From Pseudomonas sp. R4-35-07 (lineage in GTDB: Bacteria > Pseudomonadota > Gammaproteobacteria > Pseudomonadales > Pseudomonadaceae): a stretch of 64,000 nt of DNA. Both the position numbers and the translations under genes were made by a program. A model generated the notes under the pieces. That model was given only the letters and a program-made list of their open reading frames with translations, was not told where the DNA came from and made no database searches. Shown piece by piece: positions 53,604-62,443 of this stretch; the stretch's first letter is position 1, and every line of letters begins with the position of its first letter. Where the stretch lies: assembly GCF_003852235.1 (NCBI RefSeq), contig NZ_CP027732.1, forward strand, positions 4,464,001 through 4,528,000, in the 5' to 3' direction.

Positions 53604-55058
53604 ATGGCGTTGCCGACCCTGCGCATCATCGGTTTCATCATCGGCATCTTCCTGATCACGCTTGCGATCGCCATGGTCGTGCCCATGGCCACCCTGGTGA
53701 TCTTCGAACGCACCGGCGACCTGCCCTCTTTCCTGTGGGCCAGCATGATCACCTTCATCGCCGGCCTGGCCCTGGTCATTCCCGGTCGCCCCGAGCATGT
53801 GCACCTGCGCCCACGGGACATGTACCTGCTGACGGTGACAAGCTGGGTGGTGGTGTGCGTGTTCGCGGCGCTGCCGTTTTTGCTGACCCAGCACATCAGC
53901 TACACCGACTCGTTTTTTGAAAGCATGTCCGGCATCACGGCCACCGGGTCCACGGTATTGAGTGGGCTGGACAGCATGTCGCCGGGCATCCTGATGTGGC
54001 GCTCGCTGTTGCACTGGCTCGGCGGTATCGGCTTTATCGGCATGGCGGTGGCGATCCTGCCACTGCTGCGCATCGGCGGCATGCGCCTGTTCCAGACCGA
54101 ATCTTCGGACCGTTCGGAAAAGGTCATGCCACGCTCCCATATGGTGGCGCGGCTGATCGTTGCGGCGTATGTGGGCATCACCATCCTCGGCAGCCTGGCG
54201 TTCTGGTGGGCCGGGATGGGGTTGTTCGATGCGATCAACCACGCCATGTCGGCGATTTCCACTGGTGGGTTTTCCACCTCCGATGAATCCCTGGCGCACT
54301 GGAAGCAACCGGCGGTGCACTGGGTGGCGGTAGTGGTGATGATCCTCGGCAGCTTGCCGTTCACCCTGTATGTGGCGACATTGCGCGGCAACCGCCAGGC
54401 GCTGATCAAAGACCAGCAGGTGCAGGGTTTGCTCGGCCTGCTGCTGGTGACCTGGCTGGTGCTCGGCACCTGGTATTGGTGGACCACCAACCTGCACTGG
54501 CTGGACGCCCTGCGCCATGTGGCGTTGAACGTCACCTCGGTGGTAACCACCACCGGTTTCGCGCTGGGGGACTACAGCCTTTGGGGCAATTTCTCACTGA
54601 TGCTGTTCTTCTATCTGGGCTTTATCGGCGGCTGTTCGGGCTCCACTGCCGGAGGGATCAAGATCTTCCGCTTCCAGGTTGCCTATATCCTGCTCAAGGC
54701 CAACCTTAACCAGCTGATTCACCCACGCGCGGTGATCAAACAGAAGTACAACGGCCATCGTCTCGATGAAGAAATCGTACGCTCGATCCTGACCTTTTCG
54801 TTTTTCTTCGCCATCACCATCTGCGCCATCGCGCTGGCCCTGTCACTGCTGGGGCTGGACTGGATGACCGCGTTGACCGGCGCGGCCAGCACTGTATCCG
54901 GCGTCGGCCCCGGCCTGGGTGAAACCATCGGCCCGGCCGGCAACTTCGCCAGCCTGCCGGATGCGGCCAAGTGGATTCTGTCGCTGGGCATGCTGCTGGG
55001 GCGGCTGGAAATTATTACGGTGTTTGTGCTTTGTATTCCGGCGTTCTGGCGTCACTGA
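53604..55058 (+). CDS. trkH: TrkH-family potassium uptake protein
   Basis: 484 residues, inner membrane, about ten helices with four pore segments of the K+ channel-like fold. The selectivity elements are GITATGSTVLSGL, ISTGGFS, TSVVTTTGFALGDY and STVSGVGPGLG. It needs TrkA for gating, coded elsewhere. Its last 44 bases overlap the convergent AraC-type gene. Confidence 0.92.
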   Translation: MALPTLRIIGFIIGIFLITLAIAMVVPMATLVIFERTGDLPSFLWASMITFIAGLALVIPGRPEHVHLRPRDMYLLTVTSWVVVCVFAALPFLLTQHISYTDSFFESMSGITATGSTVLSGLDSMSPGILMWRSLLHWLGGIGFIGMAVAILPLLRIGGMRLFQTESSDRSEKVMPRSHMVARLIVAAYVGITILGSLAFWWAGMGLFDAINHAMSAISTGGFSTSDESLAHWKQPAVHWVAVVVMILGSLPFTLYVATLRGNRQALIKDQQVQGLLGLLLVTWLVLGTWYWWTTNLHWLDALRHVALNVTSVVTTTGFALGDYSLWGNFSLMLFFYLGFIGGCSGSTAGGIKIFRFQVAYILLKANLNQLIHPRAVIKQKYNGHRLDEEIVRSILTFSFFFAITICAIALALSLLGLDWMTALTGAASTVSGVGPGLGETIGPAGNFASLPDAAKWILSLGMLLGRLEIITVFVLCIPAFWRH

Positions 55059-56073
55059 CGCTCGACGCTTGCAGCAACCGCGCCCGGTATTCGCCGGGCG
55101 TGGCGTCGAACCAGCGGCGAAACGCGCGAAAGAAGTTGCTCGGGTCGGCGAACCCCAATAGGTAGGCAATTTCCAGCAAGGTCATGCTCGGCTGCGCCAG
55201 GTATTGCTCGGCCAGCTCGCGGCGGGTGTCATCGAGCAGGGTCTGGAAGCTGGTGCCCTCCTCCTGCAAACGCCGCTGCAAGGTACGCTGGGACAGGTGC
55301 AACGTCTGCGCCACCACTTCGCGCTTGGGTTCGCCCTGGGGCAGCAGGCGGCACAGCACTTGCCGTGCCTTGTGAGTCACGCGGCTTTCGGAAAAGCGCG
55401 CCAGGTATTCTCCGGCAAAACGATCATGCAGCAGCGCCATGGCCTCGTTGGCCGTGGGCAGCGGAGCATCCATGTCAGCCTGTTCGAAAATCAGCGCGTC
55501 ATAGGGCGCATTGAATTCCAGCGGCGCATGGAACACCTGTTTATAGGGCGCCAGGTCGACCGGCTGAGCGCCTTGCAACAGTACTTTACGCGGTTGCAGG
55601 GTTCGCCCGGTGAGCCAGCCGCACAGCGCCAACGCGCTGGCCAGCGAGGCTTCGGCGCTTTGCCGGGTGGGCGGCAGATGGTCGCCGTGCACTGTCAGAA
55701 TCAGCGCATACCCCTCGGGTAACAAGCGGAAGCTCAAGTCGGCGCTTTCGGCGATGATGCGCTGGTAACGCACCAGGCGCCCGAAGCCTTCGGCCAGGGT
55801 GTTGCTGGACATCAAGGCATAACCGGCCACATGAAACGATGCCGGGCGCACCACTTTCCCCATGTTCAGGCCAATTGCCGGGTTGCCCGACACCTCCACC
55901 GCGCGCTGCCACAAACGGGTCATGGCGTCTTGCGCAAACCGTGCGTCGGGATCACTGAGGGCGGCGTAGTCCAGCCCCAGTTGTTGGAACAGGGCCCGGC
56001 AATCCAGGCCGTCCATTTCCAAGGCCTTGACTATCCCCATCGCCCAGCTTGCAGAAGTTGTTCGTTCGCTCAT
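55015..56073 (-). CDS. AraC-family transcriptional regulator, OruR/ArgR-like type
   Basis: 352 residues from ATG 56073. N-terminal arabinose-binding-like domain of the GbdR/OruR type (PF12625-like, about residues 25-205) and a C-terminal HTH pair (about 250-340, EVVAQTLHLSQRTLQRRLQEE and EIAYLLGFADPSNFFRAFRRW). Controls genes for use of amino acids or organic acids in relatives; target unknown. Its end overlaps trkH by 44 bases in the opposite direction. Confidence 0.85.
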   Translation of the reverse strand: MSERTTSASWAMGIVKALEMDGLDCRALFQQLGLDYAALSDPDARFAQDAMTRLWQRAVEVSGNPAIGLNMGKVVRPASFHVAGYALMSSNTLAEGFGRLVRYQRIIAESADLSFRLLPEGYALILTVHGDHLPPTRQSAEASLASALALCGWLTGRTLQPRKVLLQGAQPVDLAPYKQVFHAPLEFNAPYDALIFEQADMDAPLPTANEAMALLHDRFAGEYLARFSESRVTHKARQVLCRLLPQGEPKREVVAQTLHLSQRTLQRRLQEEGTSFQTLLDDTRRELAEQYLAQPSMTLLEIAYLLGFADPSNFFRAFRRWFDATPGEYRARLLQASSVSDARTPEYKAQTP

Positions 56074-56235
56074 GGCGTCTTCTTGAATAAAGCGGGCCTG
56101 AATGGCAGGCCAGGAAGGCAAGGATACTAAAGTGGCATCTATTGTCACTGGCTGTAACCATTGATCACTCTAGACTCCAATAAGCTCCCCGCCGAACATC
56201 TGTTGGGCGGCATAACAATCAAAGGGCCGGCCACA

Positions 56236-56547
56236 GTGGAAAATCTCAAGCGATTCAACAGCTTCGCCGAGTTTTACCCGTATTACCTGGCAGAGCATGG
56301 CAACAGCACCTGCCGGCGCCTGCACTTTATCGGCACCACCCTCGTGATCGGCATTCTGGCGTATGCCCTGGGTCGCGGCTCGCCGGGCCTGCTGCTGGCC
56401 GTGCCGATTGCCGGCTACAGCTTTGCCTGGATCGGCCACTTCTTTTTTGAAAAAAACCGCCCGGCGACCTTTCAGCACCCGTTTTACAGCCTGCTGGGTG
56501 ATTTTGTGATGTACCGCGACATGATCCTAGGCAAGGTGCCGTTCTAG
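56236..56547 (+). CDS. DUF962/Mpo1-like membrane protein
   Basis: 103 residues from GTG 56236; an in-frame TTG at 56161 would add 25 residues with no family likeness. The start fits the family beginning (ENLKRFNSFAEFYPYYLAEH). Two to three membrane helices and conserved His residues (LHFIGTT, HFFFEKNRP, FQHPFYSLLGDFVM). Related to yeast Mpo1, an Fe(II) dioxygenase for 2-hydroxy fatty acids; bacterial role unknown. Confidence 0.82.
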   Translation: MENLKRFNSFAEFYPYYLAEHGNSTCRRLHFIGTTLVIGILAYALGRGSPGLLLAVPIAGYSFAWIGHFFFEKNRPATFQHPFYSLLGDFVMYRDMILGKVPF

Positions 56548-56660
56548 TTTTCGTGGATATAAAAGTCTATTTGTCATTTACGGTGCTGTATCCTGCCAAG
56601 GCTTTTTGAGAGCGCGCAATCACCCGCGATTTAAAACAGACCTTGCGAGGAGCGACGACG

Positions 56661-56789
56661 ATGCACGAGATACCTAATCTCCCCTTCCCAAGCCTGCACC
56701 CAACAGAGCAGCCAACACCGCAGCAGGCCAGCCCAAAGCAGCCTGAAGCCAAACAAGCCAAACCAGTCGACAGCAAACGCCAGGACTGA
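56661..56789 (+). CDS. 42-residue proline/glutamine-rich peptide
   Basis: ATG 56661 with GAGGAG 10 bases upstream. The product begins MHEIPNLPFPSLHPTEQPTP and ends in a Lys/Gln/Pro-rich, probably disordered tail (VDSKRQD). No family recognised. Directly followed on the strand by another small gene at 56862. The strong ribosome site is the main support. Confidence 0.55.
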   Translation: MHEIPNLPFPSLHPTEQPTPQQASPKQPEAKQAKPVDSKRQD

Positions 56790-56861
56790 CGCCGTACCAG
56801 ACCGTGTGGAAAGCGCCACTTCAAGCGTTTTCCACACTGCCTGAACTCTGGGATACCCGCC

Positions 56862-57044
56862 ATGACCGACACCCTTCCCGATTCCCCGGACACCGCCGTC
56901 CTCGACGCTGCCTTGCAAATGATCGAGGTGTGGAACCGCCTCAGCGCGGACAAACAAGCCACGTTGCTCAAGCGCTTCGGTACCCAGGAAAACGCCTTGG
57001 CCGCCCTAGTCACCACCCAATTGCTGGCCCCTGCGCAACCCTGA
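56862..57044 (+). CDS. 60-residue conserved hypothetical protein
   Basis: MTDTLPDSPDTAVLDAALQM onwards, then helical VWNRLSADKQATLLKRFGTQ. A soluble helical mini-protein without signal or membrane segment. It lies in the same strand as the peptide before and the MFS gene after. Function unknown. Confidence 0.6.
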   Translation: MTDTLPDSPDTAVLDAALQMIEVWNRLSADKQATLLKRFGTQENALAALVTTQLLAPAQP

Positions 57045-57148
57045 GGTCTTCCCGGTCTGAGGTTTTTGCGCTTTAGCGCCCTACGCGAGCCCAACCACCG
57101 GTATCATTAGCAGCCTATCTTTACCTGCTGCGACAGTGGACCTCTCCC

Positions 57149-58345
57149 ATGCCAGATACCCAGCGCCCCATGGCGGTCACGCTGCAAGTCGTTTCCATCG
57201 TGCTGTTCACCTTTATCGGTTACCTGAACATCGGCATCCCCCTGGCCGTTTTGCCGGGCTATGTGCATAGCGAACTGGGCTATGGCGCGGTGATTGCCGG
57301 CCTGGTGATCAGCGTGCAGTACCTGGCCACCCTGCTGAGCCGCCCGTATGCGGGCAAAATCATCGACAACCTGGGCAGCAAGCGCGCGGTGCTGATCGGC
57401 CTTGCGGGGTGTGGCTTGAGCGGTGTGTTCATGCTGCTCGCGGCATGGTTTTCAAGCCTGCCGGCCTTGAGCCTCGCCAGCCTGCTGATCGGCCGCCTGG
57501 TGTTGGGCAGTGCTGAAAGCCTGGTGGGCTCGGGCGCCATCGGGTGGGGCATCGGCCGGGTCGGCGCGGCGAACACCGCCAAGGTCATCTCCTGGAATGG
57601 CATCGCCAGTTATGGCGCCTTGGCGGTCGGTGCGCCGTTGGGCGTATTACTGGTAAGAAATTTCGGACTGTGGAGCATGGGCGTCAGCATCCTCCTGCTG
57701 GCGGCAATCGGCCTATTGCTGGCCTGGAACAAGGTTGCCGCGCCCATCGTGACCGGCGTGCGCCTGCCGTTCATGAACGTGCTGGGCCGCGTATTGCCGC
57801 ACGGCTGCGCGCTGGCGTTGGGTTCTATCGGCTTTGGCACCATCGCAACCTTTATCACTTTGTATTACACCACCCAGCATTGGGATAACGCGGTGTGGGC
57901 CTTGAGCTTGTTTGGCGCCAGCTTTATCGGTGCGCGCCTGCTGTTCGGCAACCTGATCAACCGTATCGGCGGGTTTCGCGTGGCGATTGCCTGCCTGTCG
58001 GTGGAGATCCTTGGGCTGTTGTTGCTGTGGCTGGCGCCGGACGCCAACCTGGCCCTGGCGGGCGCGGCGTTGAGCGGGTTTGGCTTTTCCCTGGTATTTC
58101 CGGCGCTGGGGGTGGAAGCGGTCAACCTGGTGCCCGCCTCAAGTCGCGGTTCGGCGGTGGGGGCTTATTCGTTGTTCATCGACTTATCGCTGGGTATCAC
58201 CGGGCCATTGGCCGGGGCTGTGGCGGCAGGCTTCGGCTTCGCGTCGATCTTCCTGTTCGCCGCCCTCGCCGCCCTGGGTGGCTTGCTGCTGAGTGTGTAC
58301 CTGTACCGCCAGGCGCCCAAGGCCCGCGAAGCACGCGAGGCCTAG
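57149..58345 (+). CDS. MFS transporter, YfcJ/YhhS-like
   Basis: 398 residues, 12 predicted membrane helices. N-terminal MFS motif [21 protein letters not shown] between helices 2 and 3; [21 protein letters not shown] and the C-terminal [23 protein letters not shown] are typical of the YfcJ/YhhS (UPF0226) drug/arabinose-efflux branch. Substrate unknown. Its last four bases overlap the convergent arfB stop. Confidence 0.86.
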   Translation: MPDTQRPMAVTLQVVSIVLFTFIGYLNIGIPLAVLPGYVHSELGYGAVIAGLVISVQYLATLLSRPYAGKIIDNLGSKRAVLIGLAGCGLSGVFMLLAAWFSSLPALSLASLLIGRLVLGSAESLVGSGAIGWGIGRVGAANTAKVISWNGIASYGALAVGAPLGVLLVRNFGLWSMGVSILLLAAIGLLLAWNKVAAPIVTGVRLPFMNVLGRVLPHGCALALGSIGFGTIATFITLYYTTQHWDNAVWALSLFGASFIGARLLFGNLINRIGGFRVAIACLSVEILGLLLLWLAPDANLALAGAALSGFGFSLVFPALGVEAVNLVPASSRGSAVGAYSLFIDLSLGITGPLAGAVAAGFGFASIFLFAALAALGGLLLSVYLYRQAPKAREAREA

Positions 58346-58755
58346 AAGTCGACCTTGCCGCGCCCGGCCTTGATGCTGCCACGCTTGGTCTTGGATTCGA
58401 GGCGACGCTTTTTCGAGCCCAGGGTCGGCTTGGTCGGGCGGCGTTTCTTCTCGACCTTGGTGGCGCTGAGGATCAACTCCACCAGGCGCTCCAGCGCATC
58501 GGCGCGGTTCTGTTCCTGGGTGCGATATTGCTGGGCCTTGAGCACCAGCACGCCATCACTGGTGATACGGCTGTCGCGTAATGCCAACAGCCGCTCCTTG
58601 TAGAATTCCGGCAGCGACGATGCGGGAATATCAAAACGCAGGTGCACCGCGCTGGAAACCTTGTTGACGTTCTGCCCCCCGGCGCCCTGGGCGCGAATGG
58701 CGGTCAGCTCGATTTCGGCGTCGGGCAAGTGCACGTTGTTGGAAATTACCAGCAT
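58342..58755 (-). CDS. arfB: Alternative ribosome-rescue factor ArfB (YaeJ)
   Basis: 137 residues from ATG 58755. The catalytic GGQ motif is GAGGQNVNK (Gly26-Gly27-Gln28), and the long basic C-terminal tail (about 105-137, [20 protein letters not shown]) enters the empty mRNA channel. It releases peptides from stalled ribosomes by hydrolysing peptidyl-tRNA, without needing a stop codon. Confidence 0.92.
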   Translation of the reverse strand: MLVISNNVHLPDAEIELTAIRAQGAGGQNVNKVSSAVHLRFDIPASSLPEFYKERLLALRDSRITSDGVLVLKAQQYRTQEQNRADALERLVELILSATKVEKKRRPTKPTLGSKKRRLESKTKRGSIKAGRGKVDF

Positions 58756-58847
58756 TGGAACAGGTCCGTGATTCAGGCCGACCAGCATACGCGAACACGC
58801 CCCTTCACGGCATCGGCATCACCTATACATCGCCATACAGACGCGGG

Positions 58848-59987
58848 TTACTGACGGTTGGTGAACGCCGTCTCCAACTGCGCCTGTGCCAGCTGTGTCG
58901 ACCTGATCATGGCGCCACGGTCTGTAGGTTTTTCATTGTTGAGCGTCATTTCAACCCCAGATACCACTTCCGGGTAGGAATGAGAAAAGATCATCGAAGG
59001 CTCAACATGCTTGGGCGGCAAACCGTGTAGATCATGACGCATCTCGTCGTAGAACCCTTGAGCGGTATCCGCGATTTTGTTGCGCATCAGATTAAACATC
59101 AGTCCGGTCAAGCCTTCGCGCCCCTGGGTTTCAGTCATCCCCTGCGGCCACATTGACTGGCCCTGCGAACGGGCAGCGTAACGAAGGGTAGAGGCGACAT
59201 CTGATGCGCTACCCGACGTCCCCAACATGACCGAGGCGCCCAAGGCGTCCCGCACTTGCGTGCCCAAGTCGTTGCGCAAATCGGTGCCATGAAGATCATC
59301 GAAGTGATTGGTCTTTTTACCGTCTACCAATCGATTGGCAGAAACACGTCCCTGGGAGGCGTTTGCGTCGATATTCGCAAGCAGCGGGTCATGTTTTTTC
59401 AGCGACTCGCCAAGTATCTTGATGCCGAACGTTACCTCCGCACCCTCGCGCGCTTGCTCATGGGTCAGCGGTCCCTGCTCTGCGTTGACCAGCATCGCAT
59501 GCAGGCTTTTCATCCTCATCAGCGTCCCCGGATGATCCTTGCCAGCCAGAAAAATGTTATCGGGATCATTGTCCGGCGCGAGCAGCTCTTTATGTAATTG
59601 CTCGCGAAAAGCAGGATTGGTCGTCGACTCGGCCCACAACCCGCGAATCAGATGCACCATGTGAGAAGACAACCGCGTTGCTGGCGAGTCTTCACGCAGC
59701 AGGTCCTTTTCAACGCCCAAATCAACGGCCATTTCGGCCTCTATATTTTTGAAGAAATTCTTCGCACGGCGCTCGAGATTTTCTTTGCTTTCATAGTTTA
59801 CGTTCTGCAGCGTATCGTTGATAAAAGCGCTGACCAGCGAATGCTTGTCTGCCGGTGTGTAATTTTCTCCAGCGACAGAAACACCCGTATGGGGTTTCGA
59901 AACCACTTTCTTAGCGGTATCAGCCGCTTGTTCATACGCAGAGACGGCTATGAATGGGTGGGCGGGAACAGCGGATAATTCCGGCAT
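58848..59987 (-). CDS. Cysteine-free protein with candidate hrp box (possible type III effector/translocator)
   Basis: 379 residues, start ATG 59987 with GGAG 7 bases upstream. I see no cysteine, no signal peptide and no membrane helix. The N-terminus is Ser/Ala/Pro-rich (MPELSAVPAHPFIAVSAYEQ), the pattern of type III-secreted proteins; the middle is helical and charged. A minus-strand box GGAACC-N16-CCAATAG lies upstream (60031-60058). Similarity to the HrpK-type family is my guess from wording, at low certainty. No chaperone gene or other secretion gene lies nearby. Confidence 0.6.
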   Translation of the reverse strand: MPELSAVPAHPFIAVSAYEQAADTAKKVVSKPHTGVSVAGENYTPADKHSLVSAFINDTLQNVNYESKENLERRAKNFFKNIEAEMAVDLGVEKDLLREDSPATRLSSHMVHLIRGLWAESTTNPAFREQLHKELLAPDNDPDNIFLAGKDHPGTLMRMKSLHAMLVNAEQGPLTHEQAREGAEVTFGIKILGESLKKHDPLLANIDANASQGRVSANRLVDGKKTNHFDDLHGTDLRNDLGTQVRDALGASVMLGTSGSASDVASTLRYAARSQGQSMWPQGMTETQGREGLTGLMFNLMRNKIADTAQGFYDEMRHDLHGLPPKHVEPSMIFSHSYPEVVSGVEMTLNNEKPTDRGAMIRSTQLAQAQLETAFTNRQ

Positions 59988-60030
59988 TTGATACTCCAGA
60001 AGATTAAAGATCGTAAAGGCTCCACGACTC

Positions 60031-60058
60031 TATTGGTCACCTACCCGCACCAGGTTCC
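60031..60058 (-). promoter_or_regulatory. Candidate hrp box upstream of the 379-residue gene
   Basis: Minus strand: GGAACC, 16 bases, CCAATA(G). The upstream box is a perfect match; the downstream box keeps CCA but not CCACNNA. Confidence 0.45.
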
Positions 60059-60121
60059 TCAGCCTGCCCCCCGCGCTGTAACAAACATCAACATCACTTG
60101 GCCTTGGCGGCCGCCATAAAA

Positions 60122-60142
60122 AACCCGGCGATGCGCCGGGTT
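60122..60142 (-). terminator. Terminator after the aroP-like gene
   Basis: AACCCGGCG / CGCCGGGTT around ATG with a T-run on the minus strand (GGGTTTTTTAT) and a weaker one on the plus. Confidence 0.82.
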
Positions 60143-60164
60143 CTTTTATTCAAGGGTTGCCGCC

Positions 60165-61586
60165 CTACTCCAGTACGGTCTGTGATGTGCCCAAGGCGGC
60201 CAGTGCCTTACGCTTGTTTTTCAACCAATAGCACAGAGCCATAAACGCTACCCACACCGGAATCGCATACACCGACACCTGGATACCCGGAATCATCAGC
60301 ATGATCACCAGGATAAACACCACGAACGCCAGGCAGATGCAGTTGCCATATGGGTACCACAGCGCCTTGAACAGCGGCACCTGGCCGGTGCGGTCCATGT
60401 GCTGACGGAATTTGAAGTGGGAGAAGCTGATCATCGCCCAGTTGATCACCAACGTGGCCACTACCAGCGACATCAGCAACTCCAGCGCGTGTTGCGGGAT
60501 GAAGTAGTTCATCAACACCGCTACCAGCGTAACGGCCGCCGACGCCAGGATCGAACGCACCGGCACCCCACGCTTGTCGATCTTGGCCAGCGCTTTCGGC
60601 GCGTCACCCTGCTCGGCCATGCCCAACAGCATGCGGCTGTTGCAGTAGGTGCCGCTGTTGTAAACCGACAGCGCCGCCGTCAATACCACGAAGTTGAGAA
60701 TATGCGCGGCGGTGTTGCTGCCCAGCATCGAGAACACTTGCACGAAAGGGCTGCCGCTGTAGGCATCGCCCGATGCATTAAGGGTGGCCAGCAGGCTGTC
60801 CCACGGCGTCAGCGACAACAGCACCACCAACGCGCCGATGTAGAAAATCAGGATGCGGTAGATCACCTGATTGATCGCCTTGGGGATCACGGTGCGTGGC
60901 TGGTCCGCTTCGGCGGCGGTAAACCCGAGCATTTCCAGGCCACCGAAGGAAAACATGATGATCGCCATGGCCATCACTAATCCGCCCACGCCATGGGGGA
61001 AGAAGCCGCCGTGGTCCCACAGGTTGCTCACCGAAGCTTGCGGACCACCGCTGCCACTGACCAGCAGGTAGCTGCCCAGGGCAATCATGCCGACGATGGC
61101 CACTACCTTGATGATCGCGAACCAGAACTCGGCTTCACCGAAGACTTTGACGTTGGCCAGGTTGATCAGGTTGATCAGCACGAAGAACGCCGCCGCCGAG
61201 ACCCAGGTCGGAATCTCCGGCCACCAGTAGTGCACGTATTTGCCGACTGCGGTCAGCTCCGACATCCCCACCAGGATGTACAGGATCCAGCAGTTCCAGC
61301 CCGACAGGAAACCGGCGAAACCGCCCCAATACTTGTGGGCAAAATGGCTGAAGGAACCGGCGACCGGCTCTTCGACGATCATTTCGCCGAGCTGGCGCAT
61401 GATCATGAAGGCGATAAAGCCGCAGATGGCATAGCCCAGGATCATCGATGGGCCGGCGGACTTGAGTACCCCGGCCGAGCCGAGGAACAGGCCGGTGCCG
61501 ATGGCGCCACCGAGGGCGATCAACTGGATATGCCGATTTTTCAGGCCGCGTTTCAGCTCGCCTGAAGAGGAATGGGGTCCACTCAT
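60165..61586 (-). CDS. aroP: Aromatic amino acid permease, AroP-like
   Basis: 473 residues from ATG 61586. APC-superfamily carrier with 12 membrane helices. The long identical-looking block LKRGLKNRHIQLIALGGAIG and EEPVAGSFSHFAHKYWGGFAG, plus AEADQPRTVIPKAINQVIYRI, match AroP/PheP-type importers of Phe, Tyr and Trp closely. The precise substrate order of preference is not known. A terminator follows. It may supply aromatic residues to the cell near the peptide cassette, but no link is shown. Confidence 0.86.
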   Translation of the reverse strand: MSGPHSSSGELKRGLKNRHIQLIALGGAIGTGLFLGSAGVLKSAGPSMILGYAICGFIAFMIMRQLGEMIVEEPVAGSFSHFAHKYWGGFAGFLSGWNCWILYILVGMSELTAVGKYVHYWWPEIPTWVSAAAFFVLINLINLANVKVFGEAEFWFAIIKVVAIVGMIALGSYLLVSGSGGPQASVSNLWDHGGFFPHGVGGLVMAMAIIMFSFGGLEMLGFTAAEADQPRTVIPKAINQVIYRILIFYIGALVVLLSLTPWDSLLATLNASGDAYSGSPFVQVFSMLGSNTAAHILNFVVLTAALSVYNSGTYCNSRMLLGMAEQGDAPKALAKIDKRGVPVRSILASAAVTLVAVLMNYFIPQHALELLMSLVVATLVINWAMISFSHFKFRQHMDRTGQVPLFKALWYPYGNCICLAFVVFILVIMLMIPGIQVSVYAIPVWVAFMALCYWLKNKRKALAALGTSQTVLE

Positions 61587-62232
61587 GAAAAAGGTCTCAC
61601 GCAAGGTTTGAAGAGGTTGAATGCAGGTTGCTGCCTTGAATTACCGACTCAAGCAGCGCCGCTCAAACCCCAGCGCAGGCACCAGGAGTACAGCGTCTTT
61701 CTAGCGGTCATGCGTCACCTGTTTGTTTTTATCTGTGACGAAATCGAACCCGTCTGGCTCGTGGCCGGACGGAGTGATCAGGGCGGATACACCCTGGGTC
61801 TTGGCCTTTGCGTGGATACGCAAGAGGGGGTCACAGTAAAACGCGGCGCATTGTACACCGCTCGACAGCTTCGGCACGCACCAGGAACGTGCACCCGACA
61901 ATCTGTCAGGTATTCCTTACAGGGGATTTCCAACCAAAGCGGGCAGGCCGCCAACGTAAACTTAACGTTACGCAGCGGAAAATTGGCTTTACGGGCAGGC
62001 TCAAATGACGGTTTACGGAAAATTGTCAGTCAGACTCATCTGAAGAATCGGTTCAGCCAATCCGCTGTTTTACCTGGATAAAAAATAACGTCAAAAAAAC
62101 CGAAGAAAAAATCCAAATGAAACCGTGTCAATAAATATTTTGCATTTTGAAACACTCTCTCCTAGGTTCTCTTCACTTGCCTGCGAGCCGCTGGCAAGCC
62201 GTTCTCAAACAACGTCCTCTAGGAGATACACC
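61587..62232. other. Long intergenic region before peptide cassette 2
   Basis: No gene supported; a 169-codon open frame here lacks a ribosome site and family. The last 150 bases are unusually AT-rich (around 62080-62155) and form the likely promoter and leader of the peptide gene at 62233. The aroP promoter lies at the left end. Confidence 0.6.
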
Positions 62233-62370
62233 ATGCAAGCACTGGAAAAAGACCTGGAAACTGAACTGCAACTCGACGATTGGTTTGAAGCGCCGACCCA
62301 TGAGGCCGCCGTTGAAATGATGCAAGCTGATGCCGTTGTGCCATTTGGCACCGCGATGTGGCCTTTCTAA
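62233..62370 (+). CDS. 45-residue peptide with C-terminal MWPF (candidate modified-peptide precursor)
   Basis: ATG 62233 follows AGGAG (TAGGAGATACACC). The product starts MQALEKDLETELQLDDWFEA and ends in VVPFGTAMWPF, stop at 62370. Acidic, helical leader-like N-terminus (about residues 1-30) and a short hydrophobic C-terminus. No secretion or membrane signal. Followed 73 bases later, past a strong hairpin, by an M29-like gene. The same plan as the peptide at 14053. A role as a RiPP precursor is inferred. Confidence 0.66.
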   Translation: MQALEKDLETELQLDDWFEAPTHEAAVEMMQADAVVPFGTAMWPF

Positions 62371-62386
62371 CACCCGGCAGGCATCC

Positions 62387-62412
62387 GGCAGGTGTCGTGC
62401 ACGGCACCTGCC
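62387..62412 (+). other. Strong hairpin between peptide gene and M29-like gene
   Basis: GGCAGGTG / CACCTGCC with CGTG / CACG inside, one mismatched pair; nearly a perfect 26-base palindrome without a T-run. It could cap the peptide message or attenuate the next gene. Confidence 0.65.
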
Positions 62413-62443
62413 CCCTTACCCAAGGCACAGAAGGACACTCGTC

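Noticed and set aside
61572..62081. 169-codon plus-strand frame before cassette 2
   Set aside because: No ribosome site, overlaps the aroP start region, no domain.
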